Shown piece after piece: positions 1 through 8,019 of a stretch of DNA of 64,000 nt. The notes below the pieces were generated by a model that was not told the DNA's origin, did no database searches, and saw only the letters and a program-made list of their open reading frames with translations. Both the position numbers and the translations under genes were made by a program. Source of the DNA: Janthinobacterium sp051380735 (GTDB lineage Bacteria; Pseudomonadota; Gammaproteobacteria; Burkholderiales; Burkholderiaceae_D); NCBI RefSeq assembly GCF_051380735.1, contig NZ_JBNYXQ010000007.1:1-64000 (forward strand), given 5' to 3'. Within the stretch, counting starts at the first letter, position 1; each line of letters opens with the position of its first letter.

Positions 1-99
1 AAGTTGGTCCCACCCCTTCCCATCCCGAACAGGACCGTGAAACAACTTTGCGCCGATGATAGTGCTGCAACCAGTGTGAAAGTAGGTTATCGTCAGGCT
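1..99 (+). rRNA. rrf: 5S ribosomal RNA, 3' part (5' end outside window)
   Basis: The sequence matches the complete 5S gene at 306-419 base for base from the conserved AAGTTGGT segment to the closing CGTCAGGC, except C9 (A330 in the other copy) and T48 (C369). The first ~15 bases of the gene lie left of the window. It is followed directly by a strong terminator, so this is probably the last gene of an rRNA operon entering from the left. That operon is inferred, since 16S and 23S are not visible. Confidence 0.93.
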
Positions 100-121
100 T
101 GTTATTCGTAGTAGAGAAAAA

Positions 122-176
122 CCCCTCCAGTGCCTAGATGCCATGATGTCATCTAGTGGCCTGGAGGGTTTTTTTT
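122..176 (+). terminator. Rho-independent terminator after first 5S rRNA
   Basis: A long imperfect hairpin pairs CCCTCCAG (123-130) with CTGGAGGG (161-168) and CTAGATG (134-140) with CATCTAG (150-156). Eight T residues follow (169-176). It stands 23 bases after the 5S end and would stop the rRNA operon. Confidence 0.9.
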
Positions 177-239
177 CGCCTGGAGATTTTATCTGCCATG
201 AAAGCCTGCGTTTATCCACCATCGTCAGGCAAACTATTA

Positions 240-245
240 TATAAT
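240..245 (+). promoter_or_regulatory. Possible -10 element for the second 5S rRNA
   Basis: A perfect TATAAT lies 60 bases before the second 5S gene and behind the terminator of the first. No good TTGACA-like hexamer stands 16-18 bases upstream, so the promoter is only suggested. A small hairpin at 268-290 (GCTGC-CCC / GGG-AGCAGC) between it and the 5S may be a processing stem. Confidence 0.35.
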
Positions 246-305
246 CCGTCTCCTCAGACCAGACGAGTTGCTGCCCCACTGGGAGCAGCTTGTTGAAAAA
301 GTTAT

Positions 306-419
306 GCCTGATGACCATAGCAAGTTGGTACCACCCCTTCCCATCCCGAACAGGACCGTGAAACAACTCTGCGCCGATGATAGTGCTGCAACCAGTGTGA
401 AAGTAGGTTATCGTCAGGC
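306..419 (+). rRNA. rrf: 5S ribosomal RNA, complete second copy
   Basis: The ends GCCTGATGACC (306) and GGTTATCGTCAGGC (to 419) pair to form the closing helix of 5S rRNA, and the 114-base length is typical. The body is nearly identical to the partial copy at 1-99, with two differences (A330, C369). It lies 206 bases after the end of the first 5S with a terminator in between. It therefore needs read-through or its own promoter. Confidence 0.95.
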
Positions 420-430
420 TTGTTATATAA

Positions 431-458
431 AAAAACCCGCTGCTAGCGGGTTTTTTTT
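431..458 (+). terminator. Rho-independent terminator after second 5S rRNA
   Basis: ACCCGC (435-440) pairs with GCGGGT (446-451) around the loop TGCTA. An A-run precedes it and T-run 451-458 follows. The symmetric A/T flanks mean it can also end transcription of the minus-strand gene that stops at 483. Confidence 0.92.
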
Positions 459-482
459 CGTCCGTTATTTTCTGGTAAGGTA

Positions 483-827
483 TCAGACACCCCAGATAAT
501 GCTCTCGCCTTCGGCCTTGGCCGAGCGCAGCATTTCCATCAAGGGAAAGGCGCGCTGCGAAAAATGCACTTTTTGCGCACGCGCGTGCTCGCCCGACTCG
601 CCGTCTTCCAGAGTTTCCGGCGTGTGTGCATCGTGCTCGATGTCGTTTTCCGGGTGGGCCTTGGTATCGGCCACTTCTTTTTCCAGCAATTCCAGCGCGT
701 GACCGGCTTCGGCCGGCGTGATCACGCCGCGCGTCGGGTTCTTGTGCAGGATGTCAAGGATACGCTGGGCGTGCTCCTGGTACATCAACACTTCAGGGGA
801 GGATTTGGACTTGAATGAGATCAACAT
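483..827 (-). CDS. DUF1840 domain-containing protein
   Basis: A small 114-residue cytoplasmic protein. The N-terminus (MLISFKSKSSPEVLMYQEHA) followed by a segment of the type RILDILHKNPTRGVITPAEA matches what I recall of the DUF1840 family, common in Burkholderiales and of unknown function. The middle (about residues 55-80) is acidic and His/Glu-rich. There is no signal peptide or membrane segment. It converges on the 5S rRNA and shares its terminator. The family assignment is by memory of the pattern; no role can be read from the sequence. Confidence 0.8.
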   Translation of the reverse strand: MLISFKSKSSPEVLMYQEHAQRILDILHKNPTRGVITPAEAGHALELLEKEVADTKAHPENDIEHDAHTPETLEDGESGEHARAQKVHFSQRAFPLMEMLRSAKAEGESIIWGV

Positions 828-989
828 AATAGACTTTCTGAATAATTCTTGTTGTTAGTGACGAAACCATATCACGACTTGGCTTTTTGCACAGGGCTTC
901 TGCAAGCCGGACAGCAACATTTGTTGGACAGGACACTTATTTACAAGGGCGAGGATCGTGATTTTAAGTTTGGACTAAGCAGAAATGCT

Positions 990-1535
990 TTATTCGATTT
1001 TGACCGAGTCCATAAAGGTGTCGATAGTCTCGCGCGACAGCTTGCTTTCCTGCCCGAGGATAATGACCTGGTAGATACGTTTGTCTTGCGCCACGAAGCG
1101 TCCGACCAGCAAGGCTGGCTGGCCTTGCCGGGTGCCGGTGGCCTCTATGCTGACGCTGCTTTTCTGGTGTGTGCCGGCCCGCGTGCTGCTGGCAGTCGCT
1201 GACGACTTTTCGCTGCGCACCGTGCCCTTGATATTGTTGAGCAGGGCCGTTTTCATGGCAGGCAAGGCTGCTTGCGCCTGTTCTGCACTGCCCAGCTCGG
1301 CGCCGCCGACGGCAAAGGTGTTGCCATCGACTTCGCTGGCCGTCATGGTCATGCTGACTTTCTTGCCATCGAGATCGATCTCGCGCGTCAGCACCGCAGG
1401 CTTGCCGGGGAACAGTGCCGTGAAATGTGCATCGGGACTGCGATATTCGCGCCAGTCAAACCTGGGGCTGCAGGCAGCCAGGATGGCAGCGCTGGCCAGC
1501 AGGCAGGCGATGGCGGTGGATGATGTTTTTTTCAT
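990..1535 (-). CDS. Predicted lipoprotein of unknown function
   Basis: A 181-residue protein starting MKKTSSTAIA, with a lipoprotein signal ending in the lipobox LAAC (Cys22), so it is predicted to be anchored to a membrane facing the periplasm. The mature part has motifs such as YRSPDAHFTALFPGKP and a C-terminal segment with an IDTFMDSVKI ending. Such proteins resemble small conserved hypothetical lipoproteins of Oxalobacteraceae. The start was chosen at 1535, not at the far upstream start of the open frame, because only this start gives a proper signal peptide and it avoids overlap with the ATPase gene ending at 1589. Confidence 0.75.
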   Translation of the reverse strand: MKKTSSTAIACLLASAAILAACSPRFDWREYRSPDAHFTALFPGKPAVLTREIDLDGKKVSMTMTASEVDGNTFAVGGAELGSAEQAQAALPAMKTALLNNIKGTVRSEKSSATASSTRAGTHQKSSVSIEATGTRQGQPALLVGRFVAQDKRIYQVIILGQESKLSRETIDTFMDSVKIE

Positions 1536-1588
1536 CAGGCGATGGTAGCAGTGCTGCTTGCTGCATGCAAACGCACACGCGCGCCGGC

Positions 1589-3109
1589 TCAGGCAACATG
1601 CAGTACGCGCCGGTATTGTATGGCCTCGGCAATATGCGCTCGCTCTATCGGCGTGCCGCCCGCCAGGTCGGCGATGCTGCGGGCCACGCGCAATACGCGG
1701 TGATAAGTACGTGCCGACCAGTGCAGGCGCAGCATGGCGCCATGCAGCAATTGTTCGCCAGATGCGTCGAGCTGGCAATGCAGCGCAATTTCGTGGTTGT
1801 CCAGTTGATGGTTGGCTTTGCCCTGGCGCGCCAGCTGCAACGCAAACGCGGCTGCCACGCGCGCGGCGATCGCCGCCGTGCTTTCGCCGGCGACTGCTTT
1901 GGCGCCCAGCATTGCCGGCGCCATGGCCGGCACTTCGATTTGCAAATCGATGCGATCGAGTAGCGGACCCGACAGCCGGCCATGGTAGCGCAGCACGGCG
2001 TCCGGCGTGCAGCGGCAGCGCCCGGAGGCATGGCCCAGATAACCGCAGGGACAAGGATTCATGGCGGCGATCAATTGAAAACGGGCTGGAAACTCGGCCT
2101 GGCGCGCGGCACGCGAAATGCTGATGACGCCGGACTCCATCGGCTGGCGTAGCACATCGAGTACCCGGCGGTCGAATTCGGCGATTTCATCGAGAAACAG
2201 CACACCGCAATGTGCCAGCGAAATTTCACCGGGGCGCGGTACATTGCCGCCACCGACCAGGGCCACGCCGGAGGCCGTCTGGTGCGGTGCGCGATACGGC
2301 CGACGTTTCCAGTTTTCCACCTTGAAGCTGCCGCTCAGCGAATGCACGGCCGCCGCTTCCAGTGCTTCTTCATCGCTCATCGGTGGCAGAATGCCGGGAA
2401 AGCGGCTGGCCAGCATGGTCTTGCCGGCGCCGGGCGGGCCCACCATGAGCAGGCTGTGGCCTCCTGCGGCCGCTACCTCCAGTGCTCGCCGCGCATGGTG
2501 CTGGCCTTGTACTTCGGCAAAGTCGGAATAGGAAAAATGCGCCGCCAGCAAGGCCGGCTGGTGCCGCTGCAGGGCGGTACACTGATCGCGCGCGGCGAAA
2601 TGGGCACACACTTCAAGCAGGGTATGGGCTGGATAAATGCTGGCGTTCGGGACCAGCGCCGCCTCGTCGGCATTGGCGTGCGGCAAAATGAACGCGCGCG
2701 GCGCGCCATTCTTGCTGCGTTGCATGGCAAACGTCATCGCCAGTGCGCCACGGATGGGACGCAACTGTCCCGACAGCGACAGCTCGCCGGCAAATTCATA
2801 TGCATGTAATTGTTCGGCGGGCAGTTGGCCCGAGGCGGCCAGGATGCCCAGTGCAATCGGCAGGTCGAAGCGCCCAGATTCCTTCGGCAGGTCCGCTGGC
2901 GCCAGGTTGGCCGTGATGCGCCGGGCCGGCATATCGAAACCGCAATTTTGCAGCGCCGCGCGCACGCGGTCGCGCGACTCCTTGACCTCGGTATCGGGCA
3001 GGCCGACGATGGTAAACGAGGGCAAGCCGTTGGCAAGGTGCACCTCGACGTTGACCTCGGGCGCCTCCATGCCGGCCAGGGCGCGACTTTTTAATACTGC
3101 CAGGCTCAT
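1589..3109 (-). CDS. comM: YifB/ComM-family Mg chelatase-like AAA+ ATPase
   Basis: A 506-residue protein with the N-terminal Lon-like fold typical of ComM/YifB (LPSFTIVGLPDTEVKESRDR near residue 30-50). A Walker A motif GPPGAGKTML, a Walker B LFLDEI, the PCPCGYLGH segment and a C-terminal Mg-chelatase-type domain follow. In Vibrio and Haemophilus, ComM is a hexameric helicase that promotes branch migration when transformed DNA is integrated; here this is inferred from the family. dprA, another transformation gene, is in the same window (56803). The gene stands alone between ubiK and the lipoprotein, on the same strand. Confidence 0.93.
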   Translation of the reverse strand: MSLAVLKSRALAGMEAPEVNVEVHLANGLPSFTIVGLPDTEVKESRDRVRAALQNCGFDMPARRITANLAPADLPKESGRFDLPIALGILAASGQLPAEQLHAYEFAGELSLSGQLRPIRGALAMTFAMQRSKNGAPRAFILPHANADEAALVPNASIYPAHTLLEVCAHFAARDQCTALQRHQPALLAAHFSYSDFAEVQGQHHARRALEVAAAGGHSLLMVGPPGAGKTMLASRFPGILPPMSDEEALEAAAVHSLSGSFKVENWKRRPYRAPHQTASGVALVGGGNVPRPGEISLAHCGVLFLDEIAEFDRRVLDVLRQPMESGVISISRAARQAEFPARFQLIAAMNPCPCGYLGHASGRCRCTPDAVLRYHGRLSGPLLDRIDLQIEVPAMAPAMLGAKAVAGESTAAIAARVAAAFALQLARQGKANHQLDNHEIALHCQLDASGEQLLHGAMLRLHWSARTYHRVLRVARSIADLAGGTPIERAHIAEAIQYRRVLHVA

Positions 3110-3200
3110 GGCATCTCCCTGCTCCGCTGGCGCGGGCAGGGCCAGTCTAGCCCTTGTTCCTGGCAGGACGCTTGATCTTCGCCAGTACTGTTGTGTTGCT

Positions 3201-3470
3201 TTACAGCGGTTTGCCGATGTCCACGGTTTTGCTGTCGTTCAGGCGTGCTTCCAGTTCGATCACGCGCAGTTCCAGCGCATCGAGCTTGGCGCGCGTCTTG
3301 GCCAGCACTTGCGTCTGGATATCGAACTCCTCGCGCGTGACCAGGTCCAGGCGGGCGAAGCCCTGGGTCATCATCGACTTCACATTCTTCTCGATATCCT
3401 TGGCTGGCGAATTTTCGATGGCCTGGTGGATCTTGCCCTGCAAATCGTTAAAGAAAGTATTCATGTCCAT
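3201..3470 (-). CDS. ubiK: Ubiquinone biosynthesis accessory factor UbiK (BMFP domain)
   Basis: An 89-residue protein with an amphipathic N-terminal half and a C-terminal coiled coil (TRAKLDALELRVIELEARLN). Length and layout match the YqiC/UbiK family, which binds lipid and helps the cytosolic Ubi complex during aerobic ubiquinone synthesis. The gene is divergent from the porin-glnK-amtB unit. Its start lies only ~30 bases from the NtrC-like site at 3501, so that site might also affect this gene (inference). Confidence 0.85.
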   Translation of the reverse strand: MDMNTFFNDLQGKIHQAIENSPAKDIEKNVKSMMTQGFARLDLVTREEFDIQTQVLAKTRAKLDALELRVIELEARLNDSKTVDIGKPL

Positions 3471-3500
3471 GGTATGTCCTTAGTGGTGCTGCAAGTGCAT

Positions 3501-3537
3501 CGCACCATTACGGTGCACGTCAGCTTTAATGTGGTGC
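3501..3537 (+). promoter_or_regulatory. NtrC-type enhancer: one strong site and one half site
   Basis: GCACC-N5-GGTGC (3502-3506 and 3512-3516, with A3517) is a perfect dyad matching the NtrC consensus TGCACC-N5-GGTGCA apart from the first base. A second GGTGC (3533-3537) is preceded by a poor left half; its centre is 21 bases from the first, two helical turns. The strong site lies ~125 bases upstream of the sigma-54 promoter at 3641, a normal distance for an NtrC enhancer. Seen: the dyad and spacing. Known: the consensus. Inferred: NtrC binding. Confidence 0.7.
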
Positions 3538-3640
3538 GAAAGTGAAAACTTCAACAAGATCCCTCAACCAGGTTCCGCACTTCGAGGGGCTTGTAGCGTA
3601 TGTATGGACGGAAATGCAGCTGTCAAGGTGGCAATGAAGC

Positions 3641-3656
3641 TGGCACGCATTCTGCT
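3641..3656 (+). promoter_or_regulatory. Sigma-54 (RpoN) promoter of porin-glnK-amtB
   Basis: TGGCACGCATTCTGCT fits the -24/-12 pattern, with GG (3642-3643) and GC (3654-3655) exactly 10 bases apart and a full TGGCAC -24 box. Transcription would start near 3667, giving a ~70-base leader before the ATG at 3739. The NtrC-like dyad ~125 bases upstream supports the assignment. Confidence 0.78.
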
Positions 3657-3738
3657 AATGAGTTAATAGACGCTTTGTGATCGCCAGACCAGATTTTAAA
3701 CCTCAACCGCTTTAAAAGTTCAATAAAAGGGAATCGCC

Positions 3739-4506
3739 ATGAAGAATCTGTCCAAGAGCATGACTGTAGCAGCTACGCTGGCATTTGCGATGTCCGCCAT
3801 GTGTGGCACTGCCATGGCCCAAGAAGCGGCCGCAGCACCAGCCGCAGCGGAGGCAGTACCTGACAATGTGGTGGCGTACAACGTGGGCCTGACCACCGAC
3901 TACCGCTATCGTGGCGTGTCGCAAACGCGGTTGAAACCGGCCATCAGCGGCGGCGCCGACTACACCAACAATCCGACCGGCTTGTACCTCGGCACGTGGC
4001 TGTCGAGCATCAAGTGGATCAAGGATGGTGGCGGTGACACCAATTTTGAATGGGATGTTTATGGCGGCAAACGCGGTACTATCACCGGCGATTTCACCTA
4101 CGACGTAGGCGGCCTGTATTATTTTTATCCGTCCAATGGCCTCTCCACCAACGCCAATACGTTTGAACTCTATGGTCAGGTTGGCTATGGCCCTGTCTAC
4201 ATCAAATACTCGCACTCGACCACCAATCTGTTTGGCGTGGCTGACAGCAAGAACAGCGGCTACCTCGACGTCGGCGCGAACGTCGAGGTGCATGACGGCT
4301 ACATGTTGAATCTGCATGCAGGTCGCCAGAAGGTCGAGCACAACGATTCCCTCAGCTACAACGATTTCAAGATTGGCGTCACGAAAGACTACGGCGTGGC
4401 TACCGTCTCGCTGGCAGCCGTCAAGGCGAATATCGACTCGTTCGCGCCGAATGGCAAGAACCTGGCCAAAACCGGCGTGGTGTTGTCTGTTTCCAAAACT
4501 TTTTAA
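3739..4506 (+). CDS. TorF family putative outer-membrane porin
   Basis: A 255-residue protein with a signal peptide (MKNLSKSMTV to about AMAQ, residue 28), an Ala/Pro/Glu-rich start of the mature part, then DNVVAYNVGLTTDYRYRGVSQT. That opening and the closing VVLSVSKTF (C-terminal Phe, typical of beta-barrels) match the family described as TorF/TIGR02001. It is followed after 11 bases by glnK and then amtB, and preceded by a sigma-54 promoter. I infer that it lets small nitrogen compounds cross the outer membrane when nitrogen is short; the substrate cannot be read from the sequence. An AAGGGA ribosome site precedes the start. Confidence 0.85.
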   Translation: MKNLSKSMTVAATLAFAMSAMCGTAMAQEAAAAPAAAEAVPDNVVAYNVGLTTDYRYRGVSQTRLKPAISGGADYTNNPTGLYLGTWLSSIKWIKDGGGDTNFEWDVYGGKRGTITGDFTYDVGGLYYFYPSNGLSTNANTFELYGQVGYGPVYIKYSHSTTNLFGVADSKNSGYLDVGANVEVHDGYMLNLHAGRQKVEHNDSLSYNDFKIGVTKDYGVATVSLAAVKANIDSFAPNGKNLAKTGVVLSVSKTF

Positions 4507-4517
4507 GCGAGATTGCC

Positions 4518-4856
4518 ATGAAAATGATTACCGCGATCATCAAGCCCTTCAAGCTGGACGAGGTGCGTGAGGCCTTGTCGGCTATTAATGTACAAGGCAT
4601 TACTGTCACGGAAGTGAAGGGTTTCGGCCGTCAGAAAGGCCACACGGAACTGTATCGTGGCGCTGAGTATGTGGTCGACTTCCTGCCAAAAACCAAGATC
4701 GAAGCAGCGGTTGATGACGCCATCGTCGACCAGGCCATCGAAGCGATCGAAGGCGCCGCGCGCACCGGCAAGATCGGCGACGGCAAGATTTTTGTCACCA
4801 CTCTGGAACAAGTCATCCGCATCCGTACCGGTGAAACCGGCAACGAAGCGCTCTAA
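4518..4856 (+). CDS. glnK: Nitrogen regulatory protein P-II (GlnK)
   Basis: A 112-residue P-II protein beginning MKMITAIIKPFKLDEVREAL. The T-loop carries the uridylylation tyrosine Tyr51 in LYRGAEYVVDFLPK, and the B-loop GKIGDGKIFV and C-terminal RTGE are intact. P-II trimers bind ATP/ADP and 2-oxoglutarate and control nitrogen metabolism. The copy next to amtB normally binds and closes the AmtB channel when ammonium rises, hence the name glnK. It is the middle gene of porin-glnK-amtB, 11 bases from either neighbour. Confidence 0.95.
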   Translation: MKMITAIIKPFKLDEVREALSAINVQGITVTEVKGFGRQKGHTELYRGAEYVVDFLPKTKIEAAVDDAIVDQAIEAIEGAARTGKIGDGKIFVTTLEQVIRIRTGETGNEAL

Positions 4857-4867
4857 GGGGAATATTG

Positions 4868-6427
4868 ATGCGTAAAAATATAACAAAATTGTTAGCTGGG
4901 GTAGCCTGTCTGTTTGCCTTTGGCGTCTCTGCGCCAAGCTTTGCCGATGCACCTGCAAAAACCGAACCGGTGGCTGCCACCACCGCCGCCGTGGCGACAC
5001 CGGAGGTGGCGCCATTGGCCGTGCCCGCAGCGGCACCTGTGCCGGCCGCCGCCGGAGCTGTTGCCCCGGCACCCGCTGCCGCGCCCGTCGCCGCACCGGT
5101 TCCCAATAAAGGCGACACCGGTTTCATGATGGTCTGCGCCATCCTGGTGATTCTGATGACGATACCCGGCCTGGCCCTGTTCTACGGCGGCCTGGTGCGT
5201 TCCAAGAACATGCTGTCGATCCTGATGCAGGTGTTCGTGGTGTTTGCGCTGGTGATCGTGCTGTGGTGCATCTACGGCTACTCGCTGGCCTTTACCGAAG
5301 GCAACGCGTTCTTCGGCACCTTCGGGCGCTCCTTCCTGAACGGTATCTGGAATCCTGCCACCGGCACCTTCGCCGTTGCCGCCACCTTTACCAAGGGCGT
5401 GGTGATTCCTGAATTTGTGTTCGTCGCCTTTCAGGGCACGTTTGCCGCGATTACCTGCGCACTGATCGTCGGCGCCTTTGCCGAGCGCGCCAAGTTTTCC
5501 GCCGTGCTGGCCTTCGTGGTTCTGTGGTTCACCTTTGCCTACCTGCCAGCAGCCCACATGGTGTGGTTCTGGACTGGTCCCGACATGATCACCGACGCCG
5601 CTTCGGTGGCAGTTGAAGCCGCCAAGGCTGGCTGGATCTATCAAAAAGGCGCGCTGGACTTCGCCGGCGGCACCGTGGTGCACATCAACGCCGCCGTTGC
5701 TGGCCTGGTTGGCGCAATCATGATCGGCAAACGCGTTGGCTACGGCCGCGAATCGATGGCGCCACACTCGCTGACGATGACCATGATCGGCGCTTCCCTG
5801 CTGTGGGTGGGCTGGTTCGGTTTCAATGCCGGCTCGTCGATGGAAGCGGGCGACCTGGCTGCCCTGGCGTTTGTCAACACCTTGCTGGCCACTGCCGCTG
5901 CAACGTTGTCGTGGGTCTTCGGCGAATGGATCACCAAAGGCAAGCCTTCGATGCTGGGCGGCGCTTCCGGCGCGGTTGCCGGCCTGGTAGCGATCACCCC
6001 GGCGGCCGGCTTTGTCGGCCCGATGGGTGGCCTGGTGATCGGCCTGCTGGCCGGTATTGTCTGCCTGTGGGGCGTGACTGGTCTGAAACGCATGATCGGC
6101 GCCGATGATTCGCTCGACGTGTTCGGCGTGCATGGCGTCGGCGGTATCCTGGGCGCCATCCTGACCGGCGTGTTCGCTGCGCCACAACTGGGCGGCCAGG
6201 GCATCATGGACTACGTCACCAACAAGATCTCGACCGACCCGTATTCGATCGGCCACCAGGTCTGGGTACAGGCGCAAGCGGTCGGCACCACGATCCTCTG
6301 GTCGGCACTCGTTTCCATGATCGCCTACAAGCTGGTCGATATCGTCATCGGCCTGCGCGTACCGGAAGAAGAAGAGCGCGAAGGCCTGGACATCACCAGC
6401 CATGGCGAGCAGGCTTATCACAACTGA
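4868..6427 (+). CDS. amtB: Ammonium transporter AmtB
   Basis: A 519-residue inner-membrane protein with a signal peptide (about residues 1-27), an Ala/Pro-rich stretch of ~50 residues, then the Amt core of 11 membrane segments. Family marks are GLALFYGGLVRSKN, the channel histidines in AAHMVWFW and FGVHGVGGILG, and GGTVVHINAAVAGLVG. AmtB conducts ammonium and is gated by GlnK, encoded just upstream. The start is the ATG at 4868, 7 bases after AAGGGG; an in-frame TTG at 4865 is less likely. The low-complexity periplasmic extension is longer than in the E. coli protein. Confidence 0.95.
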   Translation: MRKNITKLLAGVACLFAFGVSAPSFADAPAKTEPVAATTAAVATPEVAPLAVPAAAPVPAAAGAVAPAPAAAPVAAPVPNKGDTGFMMVCAILVILMTIPGLALFYGGLVRSKNMLSILMQVFVVFALVIVLWCIYGYSLAFTEGNAFFGTFGRSFLNGIWNPATGTFAVAATFTKGVVIPEFVFVAFQGTFAAITCALIVGAFAERAKFSAVLAFVVLWFTFAYLPAAHMVWFWTGPDMITDAASVAVEAAKAGWIYQKGALDFAGGTVVHINAAVAGLVGAIMIGKRVGYGRESMAPHSLTMTMIGASLLWVGWFGFNAGSSMEAGDLAALAFVNTLLATAAATLSWVFGEWITKGKPSMLGGASGAVAGLVAITPAAGFVGPMGGLVIGLLAGIVCLWGVTGLKRMIGADDSLDVFGVHGVGGILGAILTGVFAAPQLGGQGIMDYVTNKISTDPYSIGHQVWVQAQAVGTTILWSALVSMIAYKLVDIVIGLRVPEEEEREGLDITSHGEQAYHN

Positions 6428-6468
6428 TCCTGCAATGGATTGTTGAAGTTCTGAGCTGTTTTGCCGGA

Positions 6469-6497
6469 AAGGCGCCTCGTTGAGGCGCCTTTTTTTC
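6469..6497 (+). terminator. Rho-independent terminator after amtB
   Basis: GGCGCCTC (6471-6478) and GAGGCGCC (6482-6489) form a perfect 8-bp stem with the loop GTT, followed by seven T. It closes the porin-glnK-amtB unit. Confidence 0.93.
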
Positions 6498-6621
6498 GTT
6501 GGTGGAGCGGTAGAGGTCTTTAAAACAAGGCTTTTGCCCCGATTTGGGCTACTTACACGGTAATATAGTCGGCAGTTCTGTGTGCTTTTTTGAATACTGC
6601 ACATAATTTAAGGATGTAACC

Positions 6622-7920
6622 ATGGTTCCCCATCTCGTCACGGCCCTGACCGGACCGCTGCTCGACCTCGAAAAGAAGATTCTCGCCGCCACGCCCGCCA
6701 TCGAGCGCTGGTTCCGCATGGAATGGCAAGAACACACGCCGCCGTTTTATTGCTCGGTCGATTTGCGCAATGCCGGCTACAAGTTGGCGCCTGTCGACAC
6801 CAATCTGTTCCCTGGCGGTTTCCATAACCTGGCGACCGAAATGCTACCGCTGTCGGTGCAGGCCGCGATGGCCGCCATCGACAAATATTGCCCTGACGCC
6901 CGCAACTTGCTGATCGTGCCGGAATTGCACAACACCACGCCGCAGTACCTGCAGAACGTGGCGCGCCTGATGCAGATCTTCCGCCAGACGGGGCTGCACG
7001 TGCGCTTCGGCTCCTGGTCGCCCGAAATTACCCAGCCGACGCCGCTGGCCCTGCCGGACGGCAATATGCTGGTGATCGAGCCGCTGGTGCGCCTGAACAA
7101 TGGCCGCCGCCTGGGCCTGAAGGATTTCGATCCGTGCACGATCTTGCTGAACAACGATTTGTCCGACGGCATTCCCGACATCCTGCAAAACATCCATGAG
7201 CAAAGCCTGCTGCCGCCCTTGCATGCGGGCTGGGCCTTGCGCCGCAAGAGCAATCACTACACGGCTTACGATGAAGTAGTGAAGAAATTTGGCAAGATGA
7301 TCGACGTCGATCCCTGGATGCTGAACCCGTTTCACGCCAAGTGCAGCGGCGTGAACTTCCAGGAAGGCGAGGGCGAAGATGCACTGGCCGCTAGCGTCGA
7401 CGTGCTGCTGGCCAAGATCCGCAAAAAGTACAAGGAATACGGCATCAAGGAAAAACCGTTCGTGATCGTCAAGCCCGACGCGGGCACGTATGGCACCGGC
7501 GTCATGACGGTGCGCGACGCCAGCGAAGTGCGCGACCTGTCGCGCAAGCAGCGCGAAACCATGTCCATCGTCAAGGATGGCCATCTGGTCACCGACGTCA
7601 TCATCCAGGAAGGCGTACCGACCTTTGAAAGCATCAAGGATGCGGTGGCCGAGCCGGTCGTCTACATGATAGACCGCTATGTGGTGGGTGGCTTTTACCG
7701 CGTGCACGCTGAAAAGGGCGTGGACCAGAACCTGAATGCGCCGGGCTCGCAATATGTGCCGCTGGCGTTTGCCCAGCAGCATGCGGTACCGGACCTGAAG
7801 GCCAAGCCGGGCACGGCTGCGCCGAACCGCTTCTATGTGTATGGCGTGGTGGCGCGTCTGGCCTTGCTGGCCGCGTCGCTGGAAATGGAACGCACGGACC
7901 CGAACCCCGAAGTGTATTGA
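6622..7920 (+). CDS. gshA: Glutamate--cysteine ligase (proteobacterial TIGR02049 type)
   Basis: A 432-residue cytoplasmic enzyme that joins glutamate and cysteine with ATP, the first step of glutathione synthesis. Segments such as KLAPVDTNLFPGGFHNL and VIVKPDAGTYGTGVMTV, the latter an ATP-grasp-like nucleotide site, match the short GshA type found in beta- and some gammaproteobacteria, unlike the E. coli enzyme. AAGGA stands 8 bases before the ATG. gshB follows after 99 bases on the same strand, making a glutathione operon. Confidence 0.92.
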   Translation: MVPHLVTALTGPLLDLEKKILAATPAIERWFRMEWQEHTPPFYCSVDLRNAGYKLAPVDTNLFPGGFHNLATEMLPLSVQAAMAAIDKYCPDARNLLIVPELHNTTPQYLQNVARLMQIFRQTGLHVRFGSWSPEITQPTPLALPDGNMLVIEPLVRLNNGRRLGLKDFDPCTILLNNDLSDGIPDILQNIHEQSLLPPLHAGWALRRKSNHYTAYDEVVKKFGKMIDVDPWMLNPFHAKCSGVNFQEGEGEDALAASVDVLLAKIRKKYKEYGIKEKPFVIVKPDAGTYGTGVMTVRDASEVRDLSRKQRETMSIVKDGHLVTDVIIQEGVPTFESIKDAVAEPVVYMIDRYVVGGFYRVHAEKGVDQNLNAPGSQYVPLAFAQQHAVPDLKAKPGTAAPNRFYVYGVVARLALLAASLEMERTDPNPEVY

Positions 7921-7940
7921 TACGCTGACGCCGGGCCGGC

Positions 7941-7964
7941 CAGGCGGGGGCAGCACCCCGCCTG
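7941..7964 (+). other. Strong hairpin between gshA and gshB
   Basis: CAGGCGGGG (7941-7949) pairs perfectly with CCCCGCCTG (7956-7964) around a 6-base loop. There is no T-run, so it is not a classical terminator. It may stabilise mRNA or tune gshB expression (inference). Confidence 0.5.
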
Positions 7965-8019
7965 TCGATCTCGGCTAGAATCAAGCCTTCTTCTTCCCGC
8001 ATTCCGACTGGACCGCCTC

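Noticed and set aside
4892..6604. 570-codon minus-strand open frame opposite amtB
   Set aside because: It is the antisense of a clear transporter gene and shows only low-complexity His/Gly/Gln runs.
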